Shown here in pieces: positions 1 to 8,784 of a stretch of DNA of 46,977 nucleotides (position 1 is its first letter; every line of letters starts with the position of its first letter). The DNA lies in assembly GCF_003318165.1 (NCBI RefSeq), contig NZ_QOCB01000116.1, positions 1 through 46,977 of the forward strand, given 5' to 3'. This DNA is from Psychromonas sp. B3M02. GTDB taxonomy: Bacteria; Pseudomonadota; Gammaproteobacteria; Enterobacterales; Psychromonadaceae. The position numbers were made by a program, and so were the translations under genes. Under the pieces are notes generated by a model, which saw only the letters and a list, made by a program, of their open reading frames with translations, made no database searches and was not told where the DNA came from.

Positions 1-83
1 ATCACACTAAGTAACAGATCTATTTTACTTGTTAAAAGAACTTATTTCTTTGTTGTAATTTTTGCAAATAGAATAACTATTAA

Positions 84-134
84 AGAATTAACATCTTTTG
101 GTTAATTCTCCGATAGACTATTAACGAAGTTAAT
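84..134. other. Gene-free left edge with two AT-rich inverted repeats
   Basis: Nothing coding is seen from base 1 to 314. Two inverted repeats are visible. A 9-bp stem, AGAATTAAC (84-92) with GTTAATTCT (101-109), has an 8-nt loop, and ATTAAC/GTTAAT (120-125/129-134) has a 3-nt spacer. The first could be a terminator of a gene beyond the left edge. Neither is followed by a strong T-run, so the role is open. Confidence 0.3.
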
Positions 135-314
135 CGTCGAAAGGCTTAAATTACGCCTTGAACTAAGTCATTTTCTTTCGAAAAATTTAGAACACTTATT
201 TAATGCAATCGGTATAACCCTTATCAAAATAACGGAAATAGTACGTTTTGTTATGGTGCAAAATTTATTTTTATGTACTTTTTTAGTGCATGCATTTTTA
301 TTGAGAGAGTCATT

Positions 315-932
315 ATGCAGAGCAAAATAAATCGCTTAGAGATAAATAAAAATATCCTTAATGCGGCGATAACTGAGTTTAGTCAACATGGCTATATTGG
401 CGCATCAACTCAGGCTATAGCCCGTCGTGCGGGGCTTGCTAAGTCACAATTACATTATTATATCGGTAGTAAAGAAGCGCTTTATCAACGAGTGTTAGGG
501 ACTTTATTTGAAGCTTGGGGAGAGATATTTGAGTTTGATAGCCAAAAATCGTCATCGCCTGCAGATATCATTTCTCATTACATTGATTTGAAGCTTAATT
601 TTGCTCTTCAGAATAAAGAATTATCTCGTATTTTTACTGTTGAAATTATTAGTGGTGGTAAAAGTTTGTCGCAATTTTGGCCCGATGCCATGGTTCGTAT
701 GTCGAGTAATATAGAAGTGATTAATGGTTGGATTAAAGAGGAAAAAATTCGCGCTTTAGATGGTCGCCTGTTAATGATGAATATATGGGCATTAACCCAG
801 TACTACGCTGATTATGCGCTACAAGCTGAAGTGATACTAGAGGGATCTTTAGAGGATCCTGTGTTACAAGAAAAAGTAAGAAAAGAGCTTAATGATCTCA
901 TTTTATTAGGCTGCGGTTTAACACCTCCATAA
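315..932 (+). CDS. TetR-family regulator, RutR-like
   Basis: A 205-residue transcription factor. The start is set at the ATG at 315, after a purine-rich GAGAGAG ribosome site, rather than the in-frame ATG at 273. The N-terminal helix-turn-helix (about residues 10-55, ending in S-K-E-A-L-Y) is typical TetR. The C-terminal half resembles E. coli RutR (YcdC C-terminal family): the S-R-I-F...E-I-I-S-G-G segment and the N-I-W-A-L-T-Q-Y-Y-A-D-Y segment match the corresponding RutR blocks. The Trp and Gln of W-A-x-T-Q, which I recall as lining the RutR uracil pocket, are kept. It reads toward the catabolic operon and its likely operator is the palindrome at 1066-1097. By inference it is released by a pyrimidine-like ligand. 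Family confident; ligand uncertain. Confidence 0.85.
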   Translation: MQSKINRLEINKNILNAAITEFSQHGYIGASTQAIARRAGLAKSQLHYYIGSKEALYQRVLGTLFEAWGEIFEFDSQKSSSPADIISHYIDLKLNFALQNKELSRIFTVEIISGGKSLSQFWPDAMVRMSSNIEVINGWIKEEKIRALDGRLLMMNIWALTQYYADYALQAEVILEGSLEDPVLQEKVRKELNDLILLGCGLTPP

Positions 933-1065
933 CATTATTTTTCGATATTAAAATCCCTTTTTATTGGCTTATTTGTTAAGCCAAGACTTGCTGCTGTTTG
1001 TCTGTTTATTTCCTTCATTATTTTATTGTTAATACACTGTTATTCAATTGTTGGCATTAAACATG

Positions 1066-1097
1066 CAATTAATTTGTCCAATCGGACAAATTAATTG
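1066..1097. promoter_or_regulatory. Near-perfect 32-bp palindrome, likely operator of the RutR-like regulator
   Basis: CAATTAATTTGTCC (1066-1079) and GGACAAATTAATTG (1084-1097) are perfect inverted copies around a 4-nt centre. The repeat ends 8 bp before the first operon ATG at 1106. The core TTGTCCAATCGGACAA has the same layout as the RutR consensus TTGACCANNTGGTCAA. It sits just after the RutR-like gene. Binding would cover the promoter or the start of the transcript. Confidence 0.85.
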
Positions 1098-1105
1098 GTT
1101 GGTGT

Positions 1106-2062
1106 ATGACTGAAGATAAAAAGATACAAGTGCGCATATCAGAAGTGGAAGTATTAACAGGCTCAATATGCCGTTATCGCTTTGTGTCACTTCACGGAGA
1201 TGCTTTACCAAGCTTTTCAGCTGGCGCACACATTGAAGTTGTTATAAACGATGATTTCACTCGCGCCTACTCTTTATGCAGTGACCCAAGTGATGCAGCA
1301 GCGTATTACGATATTGCGGTTAAAAGAGAAGATCATGGACGTGGTGGTTCGAAAGCATTTCATCAACTAGCTGAAATTGGCTCTGTTTTTACTATTAGCT
1401 CGCTTAATAATTATTTCCCATTATCAGAAACGGCGGAACACCATCTATTAATCGGAGCTGGTATTGGCTTAACCCCTATGCTCGCGATGGCACATACTTT
1501 AACTGCTCAGCATAAAGCCTTTACCTTGGTTGCTTGTGCCAGTGGAGAAGCTAATTTGCCTTTTTCAGCACAGTTATCGTCTCAACCTTGGTCTGTTCAA
1601 CTGTGCCTATCTGGCCGAGCTGAATTTAATTTTGCTGCTTTGTTAGCTAATTTGCCGAAAAAGGTTGATGTGTATTGTTGTGGTCCAAATGGATTTATTG
1701 AATTAGTAAAAGATCAGTGTGTAGTTTCATCTCATGATCCATTACCACTTGAACAGTGGCATGAAGAGCGATTTACACCGATTAGCACGCCTGCTGATAG
1801 CGATAGTTTTGAATTATATCTACGTCAAAGTGAACAGCGTATTTCTGTTGTTACGGGAGAAAGCATGGTTGATGCATTACATAAAGCTGGAATAAAAGTG
1901 GATACCGTATGTGAGCAGGGTATTTGTGGAAGTTGCTTAGTAGAGTGGAGTGATGGGGAGCCTATTCACCGAGATCAATGCTTAGAAGATACCGAACGAG
2001 ATGAGTATATCGCCTTATGCTGTGGGGGTTGCCACTCTCAAAGCCTAACCTTGGAGCTGTAA
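1106..2062 (+). CDS. VanB/PDR-type flavin and 2Fe-2S oxidoreductase
   Basis: A 318-residue phthalate dioxygenase reductase-like protein that passes electrons from NAD(P)H through flavin to a plant-type ferredoxin domain. The flavin motif R-A-Y-S-L-C-S lies near residue 53, the nucleotide-binding motif G-A-G-I-G-L-T-P near 117, and C-C-G-P-N-G-F follows. The C-terminal ferredoxin domain has the cysteine pattern C-x4-C-x2-C with a fourth cysteine about 30 residues later (C-E-Q-G-I-C-G-S-C...C-C-G-G-C). Relatives serve Rieske oxygenases (VanA/VanB, HpxD/HpxE), but no Rieske oxygenase gene lies anywhere in this window. The gene overlaps the next one by one base at TAATG. The electron acceptor is unknown. 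Confidence 0.88.
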   Translation: MTEDKKIQVRISEVEVLTGSICRYRFVSLHGDALPSFSAGAHIEVVINDDFTRAYSLCSDPSDAAAYYDIAVKREDHGRGGSKAFHQLAEIGSVFTISSLNNYFPLSETAEHHLLIGAGIGLTPMLAMAHTLTAQHKAFTLVACASGEANLPFSAQLSSQPWSVQLCLSGRAEFNFAALLANLPKKVDVYCCGPNGFIELVKDQCVVSSHDPLPLEQWHEERFTPISTPADSDSFELYLRQSEQRISVVTGESMVDALHKAGIKVDTVCEQGICGSCLVEWSDGEPIHRDQCLEDTERDEYIALCCGGCHSQSLTLEL

Positions 2063-3360
2063 TGATGTCTTCTTCTATAACAACGCCTGTGCCTCAATGG
2101 TTAACTAATTTACGTTTACCTGAATGGCTATTACCAACAGATTGGCCATTGTTAAATGGGTTACCGCAGCTCGCTCATGTTGAAGTGAGTGCTGGAGCTG
2201 TTGCTAAACTAACGCCAATACTGCCAAGTGATGTGATTGAGTCTATCAATATTGATGGCGCTTTATGCTTGCCAAGTTTAGTAGAGGCGCATGCTCATCT
2301 CGATAAAACTTTTACCCGTCATCGTATAGGTGATGTCACCCCGGGTTTATTAGGTGCTATTGAAGCAATGCAGCAAGATAAATCTAAATGGAGTCATGAT
2401 GATCTATGGCAACGTGTTGAGCAGGCATTGCAACAAGCCTATGCAAATGGGGTAGCGTACCTGCGCACACATGTTGATTGGGATAATGAGCAAGCACCTG
2501 CGGCTTGGCATGTATTGCAAGCATTAGCGAAAAGTTGGCAACATAAAATTCACCTTGAGCAGGTTGCATTAGTTCCCTTAACACTGCTCGCTGATAGCAA
2601 CAATACTGACACTATACTTCAGCAAGTAAGCGCTACAGGTAATGGCATTATGGGCTGTTTTATACATAGCGTTAACTTTGATGCAGATGCCTTTGAATAT
2701 TTAATTAAACAAGCTGCAAAGTTACATATAGATTTAGATTTACATATTGATGAAGAGCTTGCTGACCAGCCTCAGGGGCTAATTTGCTTATTGGATTGTT
2801 TAGAAACAGTTTCTTTCCGTGGACGTATCGTGTGTGGGCATGTCTGCGCACTGAGTTCATGTGAAACCTCATTAGCAACCTCATTATTAGATCGTATTCA
2901 GCAACAACCTATTACCTTGATCTCTTTACCAACAACCAATCTATTGCTGCAGGACGCAGAAGTTGATCGTACCCCTAAATTACTTGGTTTAACGCTCCTT
3001 AAGGAAGCAAAAAGTCGAGATATTCCAACCATGATAGCCACAGATAATGTACAAGATGCCTTTTGTAGTTTTGGAGAATATGACCCGATTGAAGCATTGC
3101 GTTTAGCAACTTATGGCGCGCAATTAAGCCATGTGTTTGACCGTTGGTCTCAGTCTATTTGTAATGCTAACTACTTATCTAGCGAACTTAACGCCTTTAA
3201 CTTAATAGGTAAAAGTGCTGATTTTGTGGTGTTTGATAATAAAGATGTTTGGAGCTGGCCAAGTGGTGAAGAGCGTTTACTTATTCGCGGTGGTTATGTG
3301 ATCAAACCAAATAAACAAGCTGTGGTTCCACTTTTTAATGACCATAAGGATATCTCATGA
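2062..3360 (+). CDS. CodA-like amidohydrolase / deaminase
   Basis: A 432-residue metal-dependent amidohydrolase of the cytosine deaminase type. I place the start at 2062, where ATG overlaps the upstream TAA and follows GGAG; the open frame runs further up, inside the previous gene. Metal-binding pieces are present in the family order: H-A-H-L-D (residues 77-81), T-H-V-D (137-140), H-I-D-E (228-231), G-H near 260 and T-D-N near 327-329. It is far from the second CodA homologue at 14886-16133, notably after the first motif (K-T-F in place of the cytosine deaminase T-A-G-Q-P-N-W segment). The substrate is probably a heterocycle other than cytosine. It overlaps the next gene by 4 bp. Confidence 0.82.
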   Translation: MMSSSITTPVPQWLTNLRLPEWLLPTDWPLLNGLPQLAHVEVSAGAVAKLTPILPSDVIESINIDGALCLPSLVEAHAHLDKTFTRHRIGDVTPGLLGAIEAMQQDKSKWSHDDLWQRVEQALQQAYANGVAYLRTHVDWDNEQAPAAWHVLQALAKSWQHKIHLEQVALVPLTLLADSNNTDTILQQVSATGNGIMGCFIHSVNFDADAFEYLIKQAAKLHIDLDLHIDEELADQPQGLICLLDCLETVSFRGRIVCGHVCALSSCETSLATSLLDRIQQQPITLISLPTTNLLLQDAEVDRTPKLLGLTLLKEAKSRDIPTMIATDNVQDAFCSFGEYDPIEALRLATYGAQLSHVFDRWSQSICNANYLSSELNAFNLIGKSADFVVFDNKDVWSWPSGEERLLIRGGYVIKPNKQAVVPLFNDHKDIS

Positions 3361-3839
3361 AACAACCTATAGTAGATCAACAAAGCACCGGGAAAGGTGC
3401 GCCATTAGCGCGCTATGCAGCAACTAAACGTGTAGGTGATTTTATCTTTTTCTCTGGAGTGATCGCCGTTGATCCGAAGAAAAGAATAATAGTGCAAGGG
3501 TTTGATGATATTCCAGTGGAAGCAGCCAATGCAATAGGTCGTACTGGGCAGTTCTCAGCTGACTTTAAACAGCAGGCTATCTTGTCTCAAAGCTGGTATG
3601 TGCTAGATAGCATTCGCCAACACATTGAACAACAGGGTGGGCAAATGAGCGATGTATTTAAGCTCGTTCAATATTTTAAAAACCTGGATCATTTTCCACT
3701 TTTTAGTCAGGTCAGAGATCAATTTTTCCCTGATCAGCCACCTATCTCAACCATAGTGGAAGTGAGTGCCATGCTACCAAGTGAAGATATTTTAATTGAA
3801 GTGGAAGCAACTGCTTACTTACCTTTAACATCATTATAG
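3357..3839 (+). CDS. RidA/YjgF/UK114-family protein
   Basis: A 160-residue Rid-superfamily protein, long for the family (about 130), translated from an ATGA overlap. The conserved fold is visible from A-R-Y-A...G-D-F-I-F-F-S-G near the N-terminus to V-E-V-S-A-M-L-P...L-I-E-V-E-A at the C-terminus. The catalytic arginine of true RidA imine deaminases (Arg105, in R-S-C-V-E-V) is replaced: here the run before V-E-V is P-P-I-S-T-I, giving Ser. It is therefore unlikely to be a general 2-aminoacrylate deaminase. A pathway-specific role comparable to RutC in uracil breakdown fits the neighbours. Confidence 0.87.
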   Translation: MKQPIVDQQSTGKGAPLARYAATKRVGDFIFFSGVIAVDPKKRIIVQGFDDIPVEAANAIGRTGQFSADFKQQAILSQSWYVLDSIRQHIEQQGGQMSDVFKLVQYFKNLDHFPLFSQVRDQFFPDQPPISTIVEVSAMLPSEDILIEVEATAYLPLTSL

Positions 3840-3849
3840 AGAGATTATT

Positions 3850-4698
3850 ATGCTACATGCTTATACGCCATCAGAACGTTTTCTTCCTTACCTGACATGG
3901 CCTGAAATTGATCAAATGGAAGACAAAGACAATGTGGTTATCGTATTGCCAGTTGGGGCAATAGAACAACATGGTCCTCACCTTCCTTGCTCGGTTGATG
4001 CCACTGTTTCAGCGGGTGTTGTTGGTCATGCCTTAGCTTTATTGCCCGACGATATTTCTGCTTACGGTATTCCTGCTATTAGTTATGGTAAGTCCGATGA
4101 ACATTTGCACTTTCCTGGCACCCTAACGCTGACCGGAGAGTTGCTGCTACATACGATTCAGGAACTGGGGGAGTCATTATATCGCTCAGGGTTTAGAAAG
4201 TTGTTGATGGTTAATGCTCATGGTGGTCAACCACAGCCCTTAGAGATGGCGGCACGCGAACTACGTTTACGTCATGGAGACTTTATGGTGATTGCGCGTG
4301 ACGTGTGGAGTTTACCGCATAACGATGACTTTATTTCTGAGAAAGAGAAGCAATTATCAATGCATGCCGGACACGGTGAAACATCAATCATGATGGCGCT
4401 ATTACCTGATTCAGTGCATATGGATCGCACTGAAGCACATTACCCTGAACCTTTTCCCTGCCCAACATTAACCAGTGGCCGTCCGGCTGCAGCCTGGGCA
4501 AGTATCGATTTTGGGCCATCTGGTGTCATTGGTGACCCGAGTGCCGCAACTTTAGCACAAGGTGAACAGTTATTAAGTGATCTAGCAACGCAATGGGCGA
4601 CAGCGATAACTGAAATCCATAATGCGCAATGGGTAAAACGAGAGTATCAATCTTGGGGTAAAAGCCAATTCAACGGTTATGTCCATAGTCAAAAATAG
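3850..4698 (+). CDS. Creatininase-family amidohydrolase
   Basis: A 282-residue creatininase-superfamily enzyme, a metal-dependent cyclic-amide or formamide hydrolase. Ligand motifs are L-P-V-G-A-I-E-Q-H-G-P-H (Glu39, His41), Asp50, V-N-A-H-G-G (His124) and A-G-H-G-E-T-S (Glu177). In true creatininase the fourth motif is N-G-H-Y-E-N, where Glu supplies the second metal. Here it is N-A-H-G-G-Q, as in deformylase-like members such as ArfB, so creatinine is not the expected substrate. The ribosome site GAGAG precedes the ATG and the gap to the RidA gene is 10 bp. It probably opens a ring or removes an acyl group after the CodA-like step. Confidence 0.88.
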   Translation: MLHAYTPSERFLPYLTWPEIDQMEDKDNVVIVLPVGAIEQHGPHLPCSVDATVSAGVVGHALALLPDDISAYGIPAISYGKSDEHLHFPGTLTLTGELLLHTIQELGESLYRSGFRKLLMVNAHGGQPQPLEMAARELRLRHGDFMVIARDVWSLPHNDDFISEKEKQLSMHAGHGETSIMMALLPDSVHMDRTEAHYPEPFPCPTLTSGRPAAAWASIDFGPSGVIGDPSAATLAQGEQLLSDLATQWATAITEIHNAQWVKREYQSWGKSQFNGYVHSQK

Positions 4699-4765
4699 CT
4701 TTCATTGAGAACCGGCTATTCAAATATTACTTAAACATTATTTTAGTCAATAAAGAGGGAACGAT

Positions 4766-5770
4766 ATGAACCAAAGTAAGCAACAGTCAGTACGTAATCG
4801 AGTTATTGGACTCACTGCGTTAGCCGCGTCAATGGCTTTATCAACCAATGCAACGGCTGATCAAACTCCATTTAACTTTGTCACCAATTGGTACGCACAG
4901 GCGGAACACGGCGGTTTCTATCAAGCTTTAGGGGCTGATTTATATAAAGATAATGGATTAGATGTCAGCATAAAAATGGGTGGACCACAGGTTAATACCG
5001 TGCAGTTACTGGCCGCAGGGCGAGCTCAATGTGCCTTAGTGGATGATATCGGGGCGATCAACGCAGTGAAAAAAGGTGTACCGATTAAAATAGTAGCGAC
5101 TAGCTTCCAATTTGATCCTACTGTGATCATTACCCATAGCAATATCGAACAACTATCTGATTTAAAAGATAACACCATCTTAATTTCTAGTAGTGCTTAT
5201 GCCAGCTGGTGGCCTTGGGCTAAAAAACAATATGGTTTCACGGATGCCATGACTCGTCCTTATACCTTTAATATTCAACCTTTTGTGTTGGATAACAAGA
5301 TTGCTCAGCAAGGTTTTTTAACCTCTGAACCGTTTGCCATGACGCAAGCAGGTGCTGACCATAAAGTATTTATGATTGGTCAAGATGGTTTTCCGCCATA
5401 TGGTAATTCGATCGCTTGTCGTAATGATGCTATTGCTAATAATGGTGAACAAATCACTGCATTCTTAGCTGCAACGATGGAAGGTTGGAAGCAATACCTA
5501 ACGGATCCAATCGAAGGCAATAAATTAATTGTTAAAAACAACCCTAACATGAGCGCAGAGCAGCTTAGCTATTCAGTGAAAGAGTTAAACAGTTCAGGCA
5601 TCGTGAGTGGTGGAGATGCAAAGACAAAAGGCATCGGTATTATCACTGATGAGAGAATGGGTAAAACATGGCAGATGGGTGTTGATAATGGCTTATTTAA
5701 CGCATCGGAAGTGAGTTTAGAGAGTATTTATACCACGCAATTTATCGATAAGATTAAGGTGACTCTATGA
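4766..5770 (+). CDS. ABC transporter substrate-binding protein, NMT1/THI5-like
   Basis: A 334-residue periplasmic binding protein with a Sec signal peptide ending at A-T-A (about residue 31). The early segment N-W-Y-A-Q-A-E-H-G-G-F-Y-Q-A is the hallmark of NMT1/THI5-like proteins. That family includes binders of hydroxymethylpyrimidine, formylaminopyrimidine, sulfonates, nitrate and riboflavin. Downstream V-D-D-I-G and S-E-P-F-A blocks are also typical. A 67-bp gap separates it from the creatininase gene, and it overlaps the ATPase gene by 4 bp. With the surrounding enzymes, a pyrimidine-like ligand is the simplest guess. Confidence 0.88.
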   Translation: MNQSKQQSVRNRVIGLTALAASMALSTNATADQTPFNFVTNWYAQAEHGGFYQALGADLYKDNGLDVSIKMGGPQVNTVQLLAAGRAQCALVDDIGAINAVKKGVPIKIVATSFQFDPTVIITHSNIEQLSDLKDNTILISSSAYASWWPWAKKQYGFTDAMTRPYTFNIQPFVLDNKIAQQGFLTSEPFAMTQAGADHKVFMIGQDGFPPYGNSIACRNDAIANNGEQITAFLAATMEGWKQYLTDPIEGNKLIVKNNPNMSAEQLSYSVKELNSSGIVSGGDAKTKGIGIITDERMGKTWQMGVDNGLFNASEVSLESIYTTQFIDKIKVTL

Positions 5771-6600
5771 GCCAATCGAACCTAAAAGTGGTTGATACTG
5801 AGCCTGTATCAACCCTTGATGCACCGACGGCAGTTGAATTACTGTCCACGGAGAAAACTTATCCCAATGGTACTCAAGCTCTATTGCCTGTTGATTTAAA
5901 AATTAAACAGGGAGAGTTTGTAACCTTATTGGGACCATCGGGTTGCGGTAAAAGTACCTTATTAAAAATGGTTGCTGGGTTGGAATCCCCGTCCGATGGT
6001 CGTTTATTGTTATGGCGAAAACCAGTAGATAAACTGCAGGACGGTAAGCGAACTTTATCTTTTGTATTCCAAGAAGCTTCTTTAATGGTTTGGCATTCAG
6101 TGCGTAAAAATATCAGCTTAGCCTTGGAGCTAGAGGGCATTAAAGGTAAAGAAGCGCAGCAACGAGTTGACCAAGTGTTAAAGTTAGTGGGACTTGAAAA
6201 GTTTGCCGATTCACTACCGAAAGAGTTATCAGGTGGCATGCAAATGCGCGTTTCTATTGCACGTGGATTGGTCATTAAACCTGACCTGTTACTCATGGAT
6301 GAACCCTTTGGCGCATTGGATGAAATCACTCGCTTTAAGCTGGATAGTGATTTGTTACAACTTTGGCAGGAAAACGGTTTAACGGTTATTTTTGTTACGC
6401 ATTCCATCCATGAAGCAGTATTCCTATCCCAAAGAGTGATAGTGATGGCCGCACGTCCAGGAAGGGTGATTGCCAATATTGAAATTGATGAACCTTTCCC
6501 CCGTACTCAACAGTTCCGTTTACAACCTAAGTTTTCTCAATACGCGATGGAATTACATCAGTATTTAGAAAATGCATCTGTTGAGGAGATTAGCTCATGA
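5767..6600 (+). CDS. ABC transporter ATPase, SsuB/TauB type
   Basis: A 277-residue nucleotide-binding subunit with all motifs intact: Walker A G-P-S-G-C-G-K-S-T (56-64), signature L-S-G-G-M-Q, Walker B L-L-L-M-D-E-P-F-G-A-L-D, and the switch histidine in V-T-H-S. The length and the D-E-P-F-G-A-L-D-E-I-T-R block are typical of sulfonate/taurine/nitrate/thiamine-precursor importers. It shares 4-bp overlaps with both the binding-protein and permease genes, so the three are translationally coupled. Confidence 0.93.
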   Translation: MSQSNLKVVDTEPVSTLDAPTAVELLSTEKTYPNGTQALLPVDLKIKQGEFVTLLGPSGCGKSTLLKMVAGLESPSDGRLLLWRKPVDKLQDGKRTLSFVFQEASLMVWHSVRKNISLALELEGIKGKEAQQRVDQVLKLVGLEKFADSLPKELSGGMQMRVSIARGLVIKPDLLLMDEPFGALDEITRFKLDSDLLQLWQENGLTVIFVTHSIHEAVFLSQRVIVMAARPGRVIANIEIDEPFPRTQQFRLQPKFSQYAMELHQYLENASVEEISS

Positions 6601-7403
6601 ATAGTAAAACAGAAAAGCAGCCTTTATTAGCGAACCCAAAATATAAAAAGGTCATTATTCCTAGCTTGATTGCTATGTTAATTCTCTTTATTTGGCAATT
6701 TATTGTGGTCACTGCGGATATACCTGAGTATATTTTTCCTTCTCCTTTTGTCACGGCTAAAACCTTATATGCCGATTGGGGGTTATTAGGGCCTGCATTA
6801 CTTTATACTTTAAAAGTCACCTTGTTCTCTTTTTTATTGGCGATTGTTGTTGGTGTGTGTGTGGCTTTTGTATTTGTTCAGAATAGAAGCATTGAAACCG
6901 CCTTATTTCCTTATGCTGTGCTTTTACAAGTTACACCTATTGTTGCGATTGCACCGTTAATTATTATTTGGATTCAAAATACAACGTTAGCTTTAGTGGT
7001 GTGCTCTACATTGGTTGCATTGTTTCCAATTATCTCTAATACCACGCTTGGTTTACGTAGTGTTTCTCCTAATTTATTGGCTTATTTTAAGTTACGCCGT
7101 GCAAGTCGTTTGCAAATCCTTTTTCGCTTACGTGTTCCCTCTGCAATGCCTTATTTCTTTGCTGCATTACAAATCGCCAGCGGTTTGTCATTAGTGGGTG
7201 CCGTTGTGGCTGAGTTTGTGGCAGGTACTGGTGGCGCAAACACAGGTTTAGCATATCAAATTTTGCAATCAGGTTATCAGTTGAATATTCCTCGTATGTT
7301 TGCCGCACTTACCTTGATATCTCTAACCGGTGTGGTGCTGTTTGCCGCGATGTCCATGATATCTAAGTTAGTGATAGGGCATTGGCATGAAAGCGAAGTG
7401 TAG
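6597..7403 (+). CDS. ABC transporter permease, SsuC/TauC type
   Basis: A 268-residue inner-membrane permease with about six hydrophobic segments, starting near residue 18. The cytoplasmic EAA-like loop is visible as F-K-L-R-R-A-S-R...L-R-V-P-S-A-M-P-Y-F-F. It belongs to the BPD_transp_1 family and completes the importer. The start ATG overlaps the ATPase stop and is preceded by GAGGAG. The next gene follows after 31 bp with its own AAGGA site. Confidence 0.92.
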   Translation: MNSKTEKQPLLANPKYKKVIIPSLIAMLILFIWQFIVVTADIPEYIFPSPFVTAKTLYADWGLLGPALLYTLKVTLFSFLLAIVVGVCVAFVFVQNRSIETALFPYAVLLQVTPIVAIAPLIIIWIQNTTLALVVCSTLVALFPIISNTTLGLRSVSPNLLAYFKLRRASRLQILFRLRVPSAMPYFFAALQIASGLSLVGAVVAEFVAGTGGANTGLAYQILQSGYQLNIPRMFAALTLISLTGVVLFAAMSMISKLVIGHWHESEV

Positions 7404-7434
7404 TGAAAAATTTAGTCAGTAGTAAGGAAAAATT

Positions 7435-8784
7435 ATGGCAGTAAGTGAAGCAACTCAAACATTACAAACAAGGTTACCTTTATTAGATTGGGTAACATCG
7501 CCGATTCAAGTAAAGCGGTTATCAAAGGATTTTCATTGGTTTAGCCCTATCTTGTTTGCACAATTAAGCACCAAAAAATCCGATATAGTGGTTCGTCCTA
7601 AAAATGAGAAAGAATTAAAAGAGGTTGTTGCTCAATGTGCCGCACTGAAATTACCTATGACGGTAAGAGGTGGTGGGACAGGGAATTATGGTCAGTCAGT
7701 GCCTTTACAGGGGGGAGTGACGATTGATACTTCTCATTATAACCAGATAAATTGGTTATCGCCGGATGATGGCATTATTTCTGTACAATCTGGTATCAAG
7801 TTAGGGGTAATAGAAGAAGCTGCAAGAGAACAAGGCTGGGAGCTTCGTTGTATGCCTTCTACCTATAAAATGGCGTCGATAGGTGGGCTATTCTCTGGCG
7901 GTTTTGGAGGCGTTGGTTCGATAAACTATGGGCCGGTTGCTACTGAAGGAACTATTTTATCTGTCAGAGTGATGACCATTTCTGAAACGCCGGAAGTGTT
8001 TGAGGTGAGCGGAGATGATTTAGTGAGTTTCCATCACACTTATGGCACCAATGGTGTGATTTTAGATATCGAATTAGCGTTAGCGCCTGCAAGAGTATGG
8101 GATGAGTATTTACTCTCTTTCAAACAGCTTAATCAGGCGATTCAGTTTTCAAAGCAAGTTGCTAATAGTACGGGGATAGATAAACGTAATATTGCTGTTT
8201 TTGATGCATATAGTGCGAGTCATTTTGAGCAAACACCACAAGATTTAGCGGCCTCTGACTATGTTGTTATAGCGGTGATTGCATCGAATGCAAAACAACC
8301 TATGCTGAAATTAATGGAAAGGGCACAGGGTAAGATCGAATGGAGCCAAACCTTTGCTGAAGCACAGCAAAGTAAGACAACATTAGTAGAGTGCTGCTGG
8401 AATCATTCAACTTTACATGCATTAAAAAATAATAAAGCCCTCACTTACCTACAAACTAATTATGATGTTGATAATGTTATTGAACAATTAATGCAAATTG
8501 AAAAAAACAGTCATGGTCAAGTTCAGGTACATCTCGAAGTGATCAGAATGGCTGAAAGTGAATTGGCCATTGTTGGGTTACCGCTTATTCATTTCAAGAG
8601 TGCAGAGCAATTACAAAACATTGTGGATATACATACACAATTTGGGGTGAGCATTAATGACCCGCATGTCTATACACTTGAAGATGGTAAGCATAAAGGT
8701 TGTTTTAGCCATTCTATTTTAGATAGTAAGCGTAAGAATGACCCATTAAATCTGCTTAATGTAGGTAAGTTAAGAAGTCTTTAA
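7435..8784 (+). CDS. FAD-linked oxidase (FAD_binding_4 / GlcD-like)
   Basis: A 449-residue flavoprotein of the vanillyl-alcohol-oxidase fold. The FAD-binding part occupies roughly the first half: V-V-R-P-K-N-E-K-E-L-K-E, then V-R-G-G-G-T-G-N-Y-G-Q-S, and S-I-G-G-L-F-S-G-G-F-G-G-V-G-S with Y-G-P. No signal peptide or iron-sulfur cysteines are present. The C-terminal half shows no substrate signature I can name. As the last gene of the tight array it probably oxidises an alcohol or reduced-ring intermediate. The spacing suggests cotranscription with the importer. Confidence 0.85.
   Translation: MAVSEATQTLQTRLPLLDWVTSPIQVKRLSKDFHWFSPILFAQLSTKKSDIVVRPKNEKELKEVVAQCAALKLPMTVRGGGTGNYGQSVPLQGGVTIDTSHYNQINWLSPDDGIISVQSGIKLGVIEEAAREQGWELRCMPSTYKMASIGGLFSGGFGGVGSINYGPVATEGTILSVRVMTISETPEVFEVSGDDLVSFHHTYGTNGVILDIELALAPARVWDEYLLSFKQLNQAIQFSKQVANSTGIDKRNIAVFDAYSASHFEQTPQDLAASDYVVIAVIASNAKQPMLKLMERAQGKIEWSQTFAEAQQSKTTLVECCWNHSTLHALKNNKALTYLQTNYDVDNVIEQLMQIEKNSHGQVQVHLEVIRMAESELAIVGLPLIHFKSAEQLQNIVDIHTQFGVSINDPHVYTLEDGKHKGCFSHSILDSKRKNDPLNLLNVGKLRSL

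Noticed and set aside
5874-6476. A 200-codon open frame on the - strand
   Set aside because: It lies entirely inside the ABC ATPase gene, whose Walker A, signature and Walker B motifs are complete; the antisense frame shows no family features.
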